Source of the DNA: Clostridiales bacterium | GTDB lineage: Bacteria > Bacillota > Clostridia > Lachnospirales > CAG-274 | Assembly (NCBI GenBank): GCA_018371275.1 | Contig: JAHALF010000002.1 | Coordinates: 1-64,000, forward strand | Direction of reading: 5' to 3' | DNA: 64,000 bases | Shown: in pieces, positions 26,324 to 35,680 of the stretch | How the letters are laid out: each line of letters starts with the position of its first letter | How positions within the stretch are numbered: the first letter of the stretch is position 1 | The notes under the pieces: generated by a model | Told to the model about the DNA's origin: nothing | Databases searched by the model: none | What the model saw: only the letters and a program-made list of their open reading frames with translations | Translations under genes and position numbers: made by a program

Positions 26324-27292
26324 TTAACAATATTTGTCCAAAAATAATGATATCCTTCTCCAGTATATTTTTCTTTCTACCATTTCAGAAACAGTATGAC
26401 CCGCGTTATTTACAACCATTAACTCTTTTTCACAATTAGCCTCTTTATATAAATCAAAAACCATATAAGTTGGTACAAAATCATCTATTGCACCATGTAT
26501 AAAAAATATAGGTAATTTATTTCTTCTTACTTGCTTTATTGCTGATGCTTGTCTTAATGAATACCCATTTTTTATTTTACACATTATATTCATTATAAAT
26601 AAAAACGGTAATACTGGAATTTTTTTAGATTTTTTTAATTGATGCTTAAAAACATCATAAGCAGATGTAAATGCACAATCTGATATAATACATTTTACAT
26701 TTTTAGGTAGTTTTTCTCCAGATGCCATAAGCATAGTGCTAGCTCCCATAGATACACCATATAAAACTATTTTTGCATTTTTATCTATTTTTATAATTTC
26801 TTTTATCCATTTAATAATATCTAATCTATCGTGCCAACCCATACCAACATAGTTACCACCGCTAATGCCATGTCCTCTTAAATCTGGTAACAACACATTA
26901 TATCCTTTTTTATAAAATTTCCTAGCTACATAATACATAATTCTCCCATTAGCACCATATCCATGTGATATAATAACCCATTTATTTCCGCTATTTATAA
27001 ACCACTCTGCAAACAATATATTTTTATCAAAACTTTTTATTTTTAATCCTTTAACTAAAGTACTTTTAATCCAATATTTTATTTTATTTTTTTCTTCTTC
27101 AAAATCTTCTAGTACAATCCTTGTTTCTTTTCTTACATCTAATAATTTCATCATAGCAGCTTTATTTGTTCTACTTAAACATATATTATATAAATATATT
27201 ATTGCAAAATATACTTCCCTAAAAGCAGTAAATATAAATAAAGATAAAGTAATTATACTCAATTTTTTTTTTATATTTTTCAAAATAATCAC
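26324..27292 (-). CDS. Membrane-anchored alpha/beta hydrolase
   Basis: The N terminus (residues 5-32) is a hydrophobic anchor. The rest is a serine hydrolase domain: oxyanion region SHGYGANGR, nucleophile elbow YGVSMGAS (GxSxG), an acid in AIDDFVP and a catalytic His in NAGHTVSE near the C terminus. The domain resembles bacterial BEM46-type hydrolases. The substrate is unknown. It lies in its own transcription unit between tsaE and the lipoprotein gene, with no clear terminator in the roughly 100 bases downstream. Confidence 0.8.
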   Translation of the reverse strand: MIILKNIKKKLSIITLSLFIFTAFREVYFAIIYLYNICLSRTNKAAMMKLLDVRKETRIVLEDFEEEKNKIKYWIKSTLVKGLKIKSFDKNILFAEWFINSGNKWVIISHGYGANGRIMYYVARKFYKKGYNVLLPDLRGHGISGGNYVGMGWHDRLDIIKWIKEIIKIDKNAKIVLYGVSMGASTMLMASGEKLPKNVKCIISDCAFTSAYDVFKHQLKKSKKIPVLPFLFIMNIMCKIKNGYSLRQASAIKQVRRNKLPIFFIHGAIDDFVPTYMVFDLYKEANCEKELMVVNNAGHTVSEMVERKIYWRRISLFLDKYC

Positions 27293-27406
27293 CCCACTTT
27301 ATTATGCCCACAATATTATTTAACATTCTAATAAGTATAATTATCATAATTTTTTTACTATATATTACATTTTATCTACAATTTATTACATTATTGTACA
27401 TTTTTA

Positions 27407-27435
27407 TTGACAAAAATTTTAAATATGTATATACT
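27407..27435 (+). promoter_or_regulatory. Promoter of the lipoprotein gene
   Basis: TTGACA (27407-27412) and TATACT (27430-27435) are separated by 17 bases, the housekeeping consensus, about 40 bases before the ATG. Confidence 0.75.
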
Positions 27436-27473
27436 TCTCTATGAAGCTTTATTTTGTGCTAGGAGGATTAAAT

Positions 27474-28055
27474 ATGAAAAAAATATCAAAATTTTTAACA
27501 TTAATTTTAATGTTAAGTGCATTAGTGCTAGGTCTTACAGCCTGTGGAGATCCTACAAAAAATGCAGAAACTATTGTATCAAAGGAGCTTGATACTTTAA
27601 AGGCATTTGATGATAATACTTTTAAAGAATTCTTTGGTGAAGATAGCCTATCTTCTTTTGGTCTAGAGGGTGTTGATGAAGAACAAATTAAAACATTTTT
27701 TAAGGCTATTGTTGATAATTTAAGTTATAATATCATTTCTTCCGAAAAAGTTGATGATAAAACTATTACAGTAAAAACTGATATAACAGCTATTAAAATG
27801 GAAACTGTTATGAAAAAATTTATGGAAGATATAGTAGCCTTTGGTTCTTCTAAAGAAGCTGCTAACATATCTCAAGAAGATGCTGTTAAAAAAAGTGTTG
27901 AATTATTAGTAAATGCTGTAACACAACCTAATTTAGAAACTATTACAACTACTGTTGATATTAAAGTTTTAAAAACAGATGATGGTTGGTCTGTTCAAGT
28001 AGATAAAGATTTATTAAATGCCATATATGGTGGTATGTTTACTATGAATCCATAA
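27474..28055 (+). CDS. Secreted lipoprotein of unknown function
   Basis: AGGAGG (27461-27466) fixes the ATG at 27474, giving 193 residues; an upstream in-frame ATG lacks a ribosome site. Residues 1-23 are a signal peptide with the lipobox LTAC, so the cysteine is lipidated. The mature part (about 170 residues) is acidic and looks like a helical-plus-strand domain with a conserved-looking VKTDITAIKME and DGWSVQVDK end. I recognise no family; the C-terminal DDGWSV motif resembles small clostridial lipoproteins with DUF-type folds. It is monocistronic and faces murA. Confidence 0.85.
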   Translation: MKKISKFLTLILMLSALVLGLTACGDPTKNAETIVSKELDTLKAFDDNTFKEFFGEDSLSSFGLEGVDEEQIKTFFKAIVDNLSYNIISSEKVDDKTITVKTDITAIKMETVMKKFMEDIVAFGSSKEAANISQEDAVKKSVELLVNAVTQPNLETITTTVDIKVLKTDDGWSVQVDKDLLNAIYGGMFTMNP

Positions 28056-28084
28056 TAAAAAATTAAAATAAATTACAAGTTAAA

Positions 28085-28113
28085 AATAAAAACTACTTTT
28101 TAAGTAGTTTTTA
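28085..28113. terminator. Bidirectional terminator between the lipoprotein gene and murA
   Basis: An inverted repeat with arms AAAACTACTT and AAGTAGTTTT and runs of A and T. It can end transcription of the plus-strand lipoprotein gene and of the minus-strand murA. The murA stop codon is in the right arm. Confidence 0.75.
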
Positions 28114-29365
28114 TTTTTTTTATTTCTGCCCCTATATTTTTTAATTTTTCCTCTATCTTATAATATCCTCTTTCTATATGATATATATCACTTATTTCAC
28201 TTGTCCCTTCTGCACTTAATCCTGCTATAATAAGTGCTGCTCCTGCTCTTAAATCGGTTGCTTTAACCTTCGCACCCGTTATTTTATCTACACCATTTAT
28301 TATCGCACTACTACCTTCTACTTTTATATTAGCTCCCATTAATCCAAGTTCAGATATATGCATAAACCTGTTTTCAAATATTGTTTCATTTATAATTCCT
28401 GTTCCCTCTGCCATAGACATTAAAGCCATAAACTGTGGTTGCATATCTGTTGGAAATCCTGGATAAGGCATTGTTTTTACATCTACATTTTTAAAAATAT
28501 TTTTTCCAAAAACTCTTATAGTATTATCTTTTTCTTCTATATCTACATTTATTTCCCTAAGTTTAGACGTAACTGCTTTTAAATGTTCACAATCTACATC
28601 TAAAATATTTAGTTCCCCTTTTGTAGCTGCTCCTAAAACTAAAAATGTACCTGCTTCTATTCTATCTGGTATTATTGTATGAACACAATTATTAAGACTA
28701 TCTACACCTGTTATTTTTATAGTTTCTGTACCTGCACCATCTATTTTTGCACCCATTTTATTTAAAAAATCTATTAAATCTACTATTTCTGGCTCTGTTG
28801 CACAATTAGATACTATAGTTTGACCTTTTGCTAAAATACTTGCCATTATTATATTTTCTGTTGCTCCAACACTAGGAAAATCTAAATATATTTCTGTACC
28901 TACAAGTCCATTTTTTGCGTTTATTTCAATAACTCCGTGTTCTTGTGTTATTTCTGCCCCTAATGCTTTAAACCCTTTTAAATGTAAATCTATTGGTCTA
29001 ACCCCAATTGCACAGCCTCCTGGCATTTGTATAGATACCTTTCCAAATCTAGCTAATAAAGGTCCTGATAATAAAAATGATGCTCTTATTTTTTTAACTA
29101 ACTCATAACAAACTTGCTTATTAAAAATATCTTTTGTATCTATATCTATAGATTTGTTTTTTTCATCTTTTTTTATATATATACCTATTTCTTCTAATAA
29201 ATTACACATTACATTTACATCTGATAAAAAAGGAACTCTTTTTACTGTAGTTTTACCATTTGATAGTATAGCTGCTGCAAGTATAGGTAGGCAAGCATTT
29301 TTTGCACCTTCTATATATATATTACCTTTTATATTTAAACTCTGTTGTATTAAAAACTTTTCCAT
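28100..29365 (-). CDS. murA: UDP-N-acetylglucosamine 1-carboxyvinyltransferase
   Basis: First committed step of peptidoglycan synthesis: it attaches enolpyruvate to UDP-GlcNAc. The signature is visible in EGAKNACLPILAAAIL, the fosfomycin-sensitive Cys loop GGCAIGVRPIDLHLKG, and KATDLRAGAALIIAGL. The 421-residue length is normal. AAGGAGG precedes the ATG. It is alone in its unit, as one of the two MurA paralogues of Gram-positive bacteria would be. Confidence 0.97.
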   Translation of the reverse strand: MEKFLIQQSLNIKGNIYIEGAKNACLPILAAAILSNGKTTVKRVPFLSDVNVMCNLLEEIGIYIKKDEKNKSIDIDTKDIFNKQVCYELVKKIRASFLLSGPLLARFGKVSIQMPGGCAIGVRPIDLHLKGFKALGAEITQEHGVIEINAKNGLVGTEIYLDFPSVGATENIIMASILAKGQTIVSNCATEPEIVDLIDFLNKMGAKIDGAGTETIKITGVDSLNNCVHTIIPDRIEAGTFLVLGAATKGELNILDVDCEHLKAVTSKLREINVDIEEKDNTIRVFGKNIFKNVDVKTMPYPGFPTDMQPQFMALMSMAEGTGIINETIFENRFMHISELGLMGANIKVEGSSAIINGVDKITGAKVKATDLRAGAALIIAGLSAEGTSEISDIYHIERGYYKIEEKLKNIGAEIKKIKTT

Positions 29366-29430
29366 TATATCCTCCTTTTAATCCCTATATAAATTATATT
29401 CCCATTTTTGATGAATAAAAAACATAATAT

Positions 29431-29459
29431 TTGACATATTTAAAATAAAGTTTTAAAAT
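29431..29459 (+). promoter_or_regulatory. Promoter of the HPr-like gene
   Basis: TTGACA (29431-29436) and TAAAAT (29454-29459) are 17 bases apart, upstream of the ATG at 29498. Confidence 0.65.
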
Positions 29460-29497
29460 AAAATTGAATAAATAATAATATAGATAGGTGGAATAAT

Positions 29498-29725
29498 ATG
29501 AATTGCTTTAATATACTTCTAGATACTGTAGATAAGGTTAAAGATTTTTCTGGTTTAATAAATAAGTTTGATGGAGAATTTGACTTAATTTCTGATAAAT
29601 ACATTATAGACGCTAAATCTCTTATGGGTATCTTTAGCTTAGACTTAAAAAAACCTCTAAAATTAGAAGTAACTAATGTAGAGAATATAGAAGATTTAGA
29701 AGTTTCATTAAAAAAATTTATGTAA
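29498..29725 (+). CDS. HPr-like protein without the phosphorylatable histidine
   Basis: This 75-residue protein matches HPr over its whole length: the central KSLMGIFSL corresponds to the Ser46 region KSIMGVMSL, preceded by a strand and followed by strands and a helix of the HPr open-faced sandwich. The N-terminal loop that in HPr carries His15 (GIHARPA) is replaced by KVKDFSG, so it cannot take phosphate from EI, as in Crh. Ser is kept at the HprK site. It may act in regulation, but no partner is nearby. GGTGG precedes the start. Confidence 0.72.
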   Translation: MNCFNILLDTVDKVKDFSGLINKFDGEFDLISDKYIIDAKSLMGIFSLDLKKPLKLEVTNVENIEDLEVSLKKFM

Positions 29726-29828
29726 AATATAAAATATATCTATTGATATTTTTGTATTAGGAATAAATCTATAAACTTTATCTTCCAATTTTGTATAATA
29801 ATTTATATTTTAATTTAAGAATAAATTA

Positions 29829-29857
29829 TTGCTTTTTATGTAAAAATATATTATAAT
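29829..29857 (+). promoter_or_regulatory. 6S RNA promoter
   Basis: TTGCTT (29829-29834) and TATAAT (29852-29857) are 17 bases apart; the start would be at about 29864, at the 5' end of the RNA. Confidence 0.65.
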
Positions 29858-29863
29858 GTTTAT

Positions 29864-30080
29864 AGATTAAATTTCTGGGATGTTCGTTTACCCTTTATTT
29901 TGAACCTACATTTCTTATAAGGGATTCTTACATTTAAAAGAATATGTCAGGCCTCAAGATAATTCCCTTTGGGCAGAGGAAGACAGATTTCTTTTATGCG
30001 GAAACCCACCTGGCCTACGCTAGGTGTCAAAATGGGGCACCGGCATTCTGGTTAAAAAGGCTATTTATAGCCTTTTTTGT
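29864..30080 (+). ncRNA. ssrS: 6S RNA
   Basis: A 215-base RNA gene with no reading frame between the HPr-like gene and a MATE pump. The core elements GTTCG, GAACCTACATTTCTTATAAGGGATTCTT and TGTCAGGCC are typical of Firmicute 6S RNA, and the outer ends pair (GGGATGTTCG and the 3' CGGCATTC region). It mimics an open promoter and inhibits sigma-A RNA polymerase. It ends with a clear hairpin and T run at 30054-30078. The rest of the 470-base gap is plain AT-rich DNA. The call rests on pattern recognition. Confidence 0.82.
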
Positions 30081-30198
30081 TTTGTATCCTTTTCTAAAAT
30101 CTTATATAATTTTTATTACATAATATATTTAATCAAAAAATAATCTTAAGCTTAATATTTTATTTTTCTAAGCTAAATGCTATTTATGAGGTGAAAAA

Positions 30199-31542
30199 AT
30201 GAATAAAGAATTATTTGAAGAATACCCTATCCCAAAGGCAATAAGCAAATTAGCAATGCCTACAATATTAGGTATGCTAGTTAGTATTATTTATAATATG
30301 GCTGATACATTTTTTGTAGCTCAAACACAAGACCAAAACCAAGTTGCTGCTGTTACACTGTGCCTTCCTATATTTATGCTACTTATGTCATTTGGTAATA
30401 TATTTGCAATAGGTGGAGGTTCTTATGTATCTAGACTTTTAGGAGAAAAAAACTTAAAAAAAATTAAAAATGTTACTTCTTTTAGTTTTTATGGCTGTAT
30501 AGCAGTTGGTATAATATGTGCTCTTATACTTATTATCTTTATAGAACCAATCCTAAAATTTATAGGGACAAGCCAAAATACATATAATTTTGCTAAATCA
30601 TATTTAGTGGTAATAGCACTTGGTGCTCCTTTTGTATGTCTACAAACTGCTTTTGGTGGTATAGTTAGAGCAGAAGGTGCCTCAAAACAAGCCATGATAG
30701 GAATGATGATAGGTACAGTATTAAATATAGTTTTAGACCCTATTATGATATTAAATATGAATATGGGCGTAAAAGGTGCAGCTTTAGCTACTATTATTGG
30801 TAATATTGCTAGTTGTATATACTATATTTATTATTTTATATTTAAAAAGACTTGCCTTTCTATTAATATAAAAGATTTTGCATTCCAATCTAGCATAATA
30901 AAAAATATTTTAATAATTGGTATTCCTGTATCTCTAAATACAATATTAATAAGTGGTGCTAATATAATTTTAAACAATTTTGCTGCCTATTATAGTGATA
31001 CTGTTGTTACAGCCCTTGGTATATCTGGTAGAGTTAACATGATTGCTATAATGTTATTATTAGGCTTATCCCAAGGTTCACAACCCTTTATAGGGTATAA
31101 CTTTGCTGCAAAAAATTATACTAGAATGAACCAAGCTATAAAATTTGGTATAATTTGTTCTATTATAATAGGTACAACAACATTTTTAGTTACATTTATA
31201 TTTGCTGAACCTATTGTAAAAATGTTCTTAAAAGACCCTGAAGTTGTAAACTATGGTAAATATTTTATAAGAGCTAATATGTCTGCTTGTACTATATTAG
31301 GGATACAATTTATACTTATGTCTACGTTTCAAGCAATGGGTAAAGGAGGTTCTGCCCTTGTTGTATCTCTTTGTAGACAAGGTTTTGCATTTGTACCAGC
31401 AATTATTATTGGTAATATGTTATTTAAACTAAACGGTATTGTATGGGCACAACCATTTGCAGATATTGTATCTGTTCTTATATCTTCTATAATGTATTTA
31501 ATAATACACAAAAATATGAAAAATTCTGGTAAAATGGAATAA
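30199..31542 (+). CDS. MATE-family multidrug/Na+ antiporter (second copy)
   Basis: A 12-helix transporter like the one at 20108, but on the opposite strand and only distantly similar. The start is preceded by GAGGTG. Motifs include MADTFFVAQ, a GLSQGSQPFIGYNFAAKN loop and a C-terminal PFADIVSV segment. It resembles the MepA/NorM-like group. The paralogue pair suggests separate substrates. It ends at a bidirectional terminator facing a dipeptidase. Confidence 0.88.
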   Translation: MNKELFEEYPIPKAISKLAMPTILGMLVSIIYNMADTFFVAQTQDQNQVAAVTLCLPIFMLLMSFGNIFAIGGGSYVSRLLGEKNLKKIKNVTSFSFYGCIAVGIICALILIIFIEPILKFIGTSQNTYNFAKSYLVVIALGAPFVCLQTAFGGIVRAEGASKQAMIGMMIGTVLNIVLDPIMILNMNMGVKGAALATIIGNIASCIYYIYYFIFKKTCLSINIKDFAFQSSIIKNILIIGIPVSLNTILISGANIILNNFAAYYSDTVVTALGISGRVNMIAIMLLLGLSQGSQPFIGYNFAAKNYTRMNQAIKFGIICSIIIGTTTFLVTFIFAEPIVKMFLKDPEVVNYGKYFIRANMSACTILGIQFILMSTFQAMGKGGSALVVSLCRQGFAFVPAIIIGNMLFKLNGIVWAQPFADIVSVLISSIMYLIIHKNMKNSGKME

Positions 31543-31571
31543 AAATAAAGGCCTATTAAGCCTTTATTTTT
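31541..31571. terminator. Bidirectional terminator with both stop codons in it
   Basis: An inverted repeat (arms 31541-31552 and 31560-31571, AAATAAAGGC/GCCTTTATTT). The MATE stop codon (31540-31542) overlaps one end and the dipeptidase stop codon (31564-31566) lies in the right arm. Confidence 0.75.
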
Positions 31572-32487
31572 TTATATTATTTTTAAAAAAATTATAAAAA
31601 TTTTTATATGCTATTTTATCTAAAATATCTTTACCATAAATTTCTTCTATTCTTTTTAATAACATTGAATATTGTGAAATATCTCCTATGTTTAAAGGTG
31701 TATCTTCTATACCATCAAAATCTCCTCCTAAACATATCCTATCTATTCCTATTATATTTGACATATAATCTATATGCCTAAATATATCCCCTTCTGTTGC
31801 ATTTTCCTTAGTTGTTAAAAACTTTGGGTATAAATTTATACCAACTATTCCCCCACAATCTTTTATAGCCCTTAATTGATCATCTTTAAGGTTTCTAAAA
31901 TGTTTACAAACACTATATGAATTGGAATGTGTAGCTATAAAAGGCTTTTTTGAAATTTTATATAAATCCCAAAATCCTGCCTCATTTAAATGAGATACAT
32001 CTATAACCATATTTATATCGTTCATAACTCTTACAACATCTTTTCCAAAAGTTTTTAATCCCTGTTCAGATTTAGTAAAAGCCCCAAAACCTATATTATT
32101 TTCATAATTCCAACATAAAGTTAATATCCTAACACCTCTATTAAAAAAATGATATAAATTTTCTATGTTATCTTCTATACTTTCCCCTCCCTCTATGGAT
32201 AATAAAGCATTTATTTTTTCATCATTTATATCATCAAAACACTTAACTTTACTAATAAAATCTTTGTTTTCCTCTATTTGTTTCTCAAAAAAATCTATCA
32301 TTTTATTTGTCATATAAAATGCATTTTTATAATATTTTTTAGATAACCATATAGCAAAAACCTGTGTAGGCGATTTAAATTTACTTAATCTTTCTATATC
32401 TATATGTAAATTATTTTTTAAAAAATTTTGTTCTCTCTCATAAGCTGCTGTTATTGTATCGCAATGTAAGTCTACAAATGTATACAT
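31564..32487 (-). CDS. Membrane dipeptidase (M19 renal dipeptidase family)
   Basis: A zinc dipeptidase. DLHCDT near the N terminus, EGGESI, the VSHLNEAGF and THSNSY motifs with His ligands, and GGDFDGI with its Asp are the family marks. The open frame begins five codons earlier, but that ATG contains the ribosome site; GAGGAG is 7 bases before the ATG at 32487, giving 307 residues. It cleaves dipeptides, including D-amino acid forms, or acts in the cytoplasm. No signal peptide is seen. Confidence 0.9.
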   Translation of the reverse strand: MYTFVDLHCDTITAAYEREQNFLKNNLHIDIERLSKFKSPTQVFAIWLSKKYYKNAFYMTNKMIDFFEKQIEENKDFISKVKCFDDINDEKINALLSIEGGESIEDNIENLYHFFNRGVRILTLCWNYENNIGFGAFTKSEQGLKTFGKDVVRVMNDINMVIDVSHLNEAGFWDLYKISKKPFIATHSNSYSVCKHFRNLKDDQLRAIKDCGGIVGINLYPKFLTTKENATEGDIFRHIDYMSNIIGIDRICLGGDFDGIEDTPLNIGDISQYSMLLKRIEEIYGKDILDKIAYKNFYNFFKNNIKK

Positions 32488-32570
32488 AGTTTTACTCCTC
32501 ATAAATTTTTTATAACGTTTTAAGAATACTTTTTTTTTAAATTGACAATAATATAATTGGAGGTGATATT

Positions 32571-32729
32571 ATGTCTAACATTAACGGTTGTATAAGATGT
32601 TCTATATCAAACTGTAAAAATTTTGATAAATCTAATTACTGTAAATTAAACACAATATCTGTTGGTGGTAACTGTGATTGTACAGATTGTAAAGGTACAG
32701 AATGTAGAAGCTTTGAATTAGATAATTAA
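32571..32729 (+). CDS. DUF1540-family cysteine-rich small protein
   Basis: GGAGGTG precedes ATG and opens a 52-residue frame with eight cysteines: GCIRCSISNCKNF, NYCKL and CDCTDCKGTEC. This spacing is typical of DUF1540, small zinc-binding-like peptides in Clostridia, several expressed at sporulation; the precise function is unknown. It lies alone between a dipeptidase gene facing away and a DUF445 gene, with a terminator behind it. Confidence 0.82.
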   Translation: MSNINGCIRCSISNCKNFDKSNYCKLNTISVGGNCDCTDCKGTECRSFELDN

Positions 32730-32736
32730 TATTTTT

Positions 32737-32780
32737 AAGCTTTATATGGTGTGTATATTATAGACCATATAAAGCTTTTT
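32737..32780. terminator. Terminator behind the DUF1540 gene
   Basis: A perfect 14-base stem (32737-32750 and 32764-32777) followed by a T run. It also lies just beyond the DUF445 stop on the other strand. Confidence 0.8.
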
Positions 32781-32781
32781 G

Positions 32782-34188
32782 TTATTTTAAAATAACAGGT
32801 ATAAGTCCTATTATAAATCCTAACACTCCACCTATTATCGTTATAGCATTAAGCTCTTTTTTTGTTACAGAAACAATTAAATTTTCTATTGTAGTCATAT
32901 CAAAGCTATTTATTTTATCTTCTACCATTTTAGATACTGATATACAAGATAAAATTTTATCACCTTCTTTATATATAAATTTTTCAATCAAATTAAATAT
33001 TTTATCTTTAAAAGAAGATATATCTATTTTATCTAATATACAATTTATATTAATATCTAAAATTTTATTACTATTATTTTTAATATAATTTTCTATATAA
33101 ATATAAACACTTTTAGATATTTTATTTTTTACTAAATCCTCAACTATTTTATTAATATTATCTTTTAATTTTAAACTGTCATCAAATAAAATATTACTTA
33201 TATTATCTAATAATTTAGTTTTATTTATATATAATCTTATGTTTTCGTCATTAAACTTTTCTTTCATTATATTTTTTGTTTTGTCTGGTATTTTATGCCC
33301 TATTTCAATTATCGTTTTATCTTGGTATAAAGATATAAATTCAAATATTTTTATACCTATTATATTTTGATTATCTTTATTTTTTAAATATAAAACTATT
33401 TTCTCTCTAATATTATTATAAATTTTATCTGTATTTAAAAATAATCCTGCAAAAGACCCAACATTTTCTTCTATCATATTTTTTACAAATATGCTTAACT
33501 TATCATTTAATTGATTGTCTGTTTCTATTTTATCTACTATAAAATTACATATCCTAGGAATATTTTCAAATATAGCAATTTTTATATCTGATATACTTTC
33601 ATTGTCTATTATATCACACATTTTCATATTACAAATATTTGTTTTAAAATCATCATTATTAATAATATTTATTATAAACTGCAATATTTTTTCTTTTATA
33701 TGTTTATTCTTATCTGTATCATCTACATAACTATATATTTTTTGGACTATAATATTAGAAAAATTTTGCTGATTTTTTTCACTAACCAAAAACTCTTTTA
33801 TATTATATAATATAACTTGTTCTATATTATTTAAAACATTTATTTTATTATCCCCATACAAACTATTTAATATATCATCTACTGTATAATCTTTTTCTTT
33901 TAAACTATTAAAACTTCTTTCCAATAACAAATATATTTTTTCTTTATTTTCTTTAGAAAATAAATTTTCTTTTATAGTTTCTTTATTTAAAACTTTTTCC
34001 TCAGTTACCATAGATATTTTTTTTGCTAATCTTTCACGCTCTTTAGGTATAAGCCCTGGTGTAAAAGGAACCTTAAATTTGCCTATATATTTAGGTTCAT
34101 ATGGTAAAAACAACATTTTTATAGCTAACCAATTTGTAAAGTAACCTATTATAGCACCTAAAATAGGTGATATTATATTATTTATCAT
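32782..34188 (-). CDS. DUF445-family membrane protein (YheB-like)
   Basis: The N terminus (IISPILGAIIGYFTNWLAIKMLFLPY) and a C-terminal helix (TIIGGVLGFIIGLIPVI) are membrane segments that frame a 400-residue helical middle. The motif FTPGLIPKERERLAKKI is the DUF445 signature. Members are spore- or membrane-associated and poorly understood. GGAG precedes the start. It stands between the DUF1540 gene and phosphofructokinase. Confidence 0.85.
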   Translation of the reverse strand: MINNIISPILGAIIGYFTNWLAIKMLFLPYEPKYIGKFKVPFTPGLIPKERERLAKKISMVTEEKVLNKETIKENLFSKENKEKIYLLLERSFNSLKEKDYTVDDILNSLYGDNKINVLNNIEQVILYNIKEFLVSEKNQQNFSNIIVQKIYSYVDDTDKNKHIKEKILQFIINIINNDDFKTNICNMKMCDIIDNESISDIKIAIFENIPRICNFIVDKIETDNQLNDKLSIFVKNMIEENVGSFAGLFLNTDKIYNNIREKIVLYLKNKDNQNIIGIKIFEFISLYQDKTIIEIGHKIPDKTKNIMKEKFNDENIRLYINKTKLLDNISNILFDDSLKLKDNINKIVEDLVKNKISKSVYIYIENYIKNNSNKILDININCILDKIDISSFKDKIFNLIEKFIYKEGDKILSCISVSKMVEDKINSFDMTTIENLIVSVTKKELNAITIIGGVLGFIIGLIPVILK

Positions 34189-34307
34189 TTTATTTTTTCT
34201 CCTTTGTTTTATATTAAGAATATACGATTTTAAATCTATTTTGTTTTTAACAAAAAATTGTAATTAAATTTTTATATAGTTCTTATTTAAAAACTTTACT
34301 TGTATTA

Positions 34308-34355
34308 AATAAGAGTACCTTTTAAATACATTTATTTAAAAAGTACTCTTATTAT
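34308..34355 (-). terminator. Terminator of the phosphofructokinase gene
   Basis: Inverted repeat with outer arms AATAAGAGTAC and GTACTCTTATT. It lies between the stop codon of the kinase gene and the start of the DUF445 gene. Confidence 0.7.
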
Positions 34356-34375
34356 TTACTTTATTGTATATTTTA

Positions 34376-35599
34376 TTATTTTTTATTTAATTTTAAATGT
34401 TTAGGTAAACCATCTACTATAATAGGATATACCTCTCCCTGTATAAGTGGTTTAATATACTGTATAAGCTCATTAGAAACTGTTGCATTATCAATATCAA
34501 TCCATTCTAAAGGAACTTTCTTTTCAACATTTGCTATATCATAAACATTATGAGATTTCATATTTATATTATAAGGTGAATTACTTGTCCTTTCAAAAAT
34601 AACAACTTTACCATTTTCACCATTTAGAGCAACACTAACAGCATAAATTCCAGCTAAAAAACTTTCATTTATATCAACCTCTGACATAAAATGACTAGCA
34701 CATCTTTGGGTTGTATTAAGCTCAATAGCTCTTGTTTTACAACCAAGATTTTTATATAATATTCTAGCCAAATTATTTGCTGTACCACTTAAAGATTTGT
34801 GCCCAAAGCAATCTAGCAAAGTATTTTCTTCTTCTAATTCACATATATTAATGCCATTTTTATTTTTAATACCCTCAGATATTGCAATAACTAAACTTTT
34901 TTTTGTTTTTTGCAGTTTCTTTACTTTACTTATAAAATTTTCTATATCAAATACAACCTCTGGTAAATATATTAAATCTACACCATCACAGTCATCTGAT
35001 TTTGTAACACCTGCTGCTGCTGTAAGCCAACCAGCATTTCTACCCATTATTTCTATTATAGTAATATTTTTTGCATCATAAACTGTTGCATCTTTTATAA
35101 TTTCTTTAACTGTTGTAGCTATATACTTACAAGCACTTCCAAATCCTGGAGTATGGTCTGTAACAGCTAAATCATTATCAATTGTTTTAGGAACACCTAT
35201 AAATTGTACTTTTTTATTTTTAGCTGTACCATATGTATGTAATTTTTTTATGGTATCCATAGAGTCATTTCCACCTATATAGAAAAATTTGTCTACACCT
35301 ATTTTATCTAATATAGAAAAAATTTTTTCATATATTTGTTCATCTTCTTCCATATTAGGTAGTTTAAATCTACAAGAACCTAAATAAGCTGAAGGTGTTC
35401 TTTTTAAAAGCTCTATATCTAAATTTGTTTGTATCTCTTTATCAAGCTCTACATATTTCTCTTCTAAAAGACCTTGTACTCCATTTATCATACCATAAAC
35501 CTTTATACCATTGTCTTTTCCACCTTTAAAAACACCTGCTAAACTAGCATTTATAACAGCTGTTGGTCCTCCTGACTGACCTACTATGATATTTCCCAT
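34376..35599 (-). CDS. pfp: Pyrophosphate-type 6-phosphofructokinase
   Basis: Phosphorylates fructose 6-phosphate in glycolysis. GQSGGPTAVINASLAG and GGNDSMDT mark the family. The Asp in GGNDS (where ATP enzymes have GGDGS) and the Lys in PKTIDND (where ATP enzymes have PGTIDND) both favour use of pyrophosphate over ATP. At 407 residues it is longer than the 320-residue ATP enzyme. GGAGG precedes its start. It has its own terminator. Confidence 0.88.
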   Translation of the reverse strand: MGNIIVGQSGGPTAVINASLAGVFKGGKDNGIKVYGMINGVQGLLEEKYVELDKEIQTNLDIELLKRTPSAYLGSCRFKLPNMEEDEQIYEKIFSILDKIGVDKFFYIGGNDSMDTIKKLHTYGTAKNKKVQFIGVPKTIDNDLAVTDHTPGFGSACKYIATTVKEIIKDATVYDAKNITIIEIMGRNAGWLTAAAGVTKSDDCDGVDLIYLPEVVFDIENFISKVKKLQKTKKSLVIAISEGIKNKNGINICELEEENTLLDCFGHKSLSGTANNLARILYKNLGCKTRAIELNTTQRCASHFMSEVDINESFLAGIYAVSVALNGENGKVVIFERTSNSPYNINMKSHNVYDIANVEKKVPLEWIDIDNATVSNELIQYIKPLIQGEVYPIIVDGLPKHLKLNKK

Positions 35600-35680
35600 T
35601 TTTTAATAAGTCCTCCTAAAATGTTTTATTTAATATTATAACAAATTCTGCTATAATTTACAATAACTTTTTATATGTAG

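Noticed and set aside
29726..29828. Possible terminator between the HPr-like gene and 6S RNA
   Set aside because: The AT-rich pairing is weak and has no clear T run.
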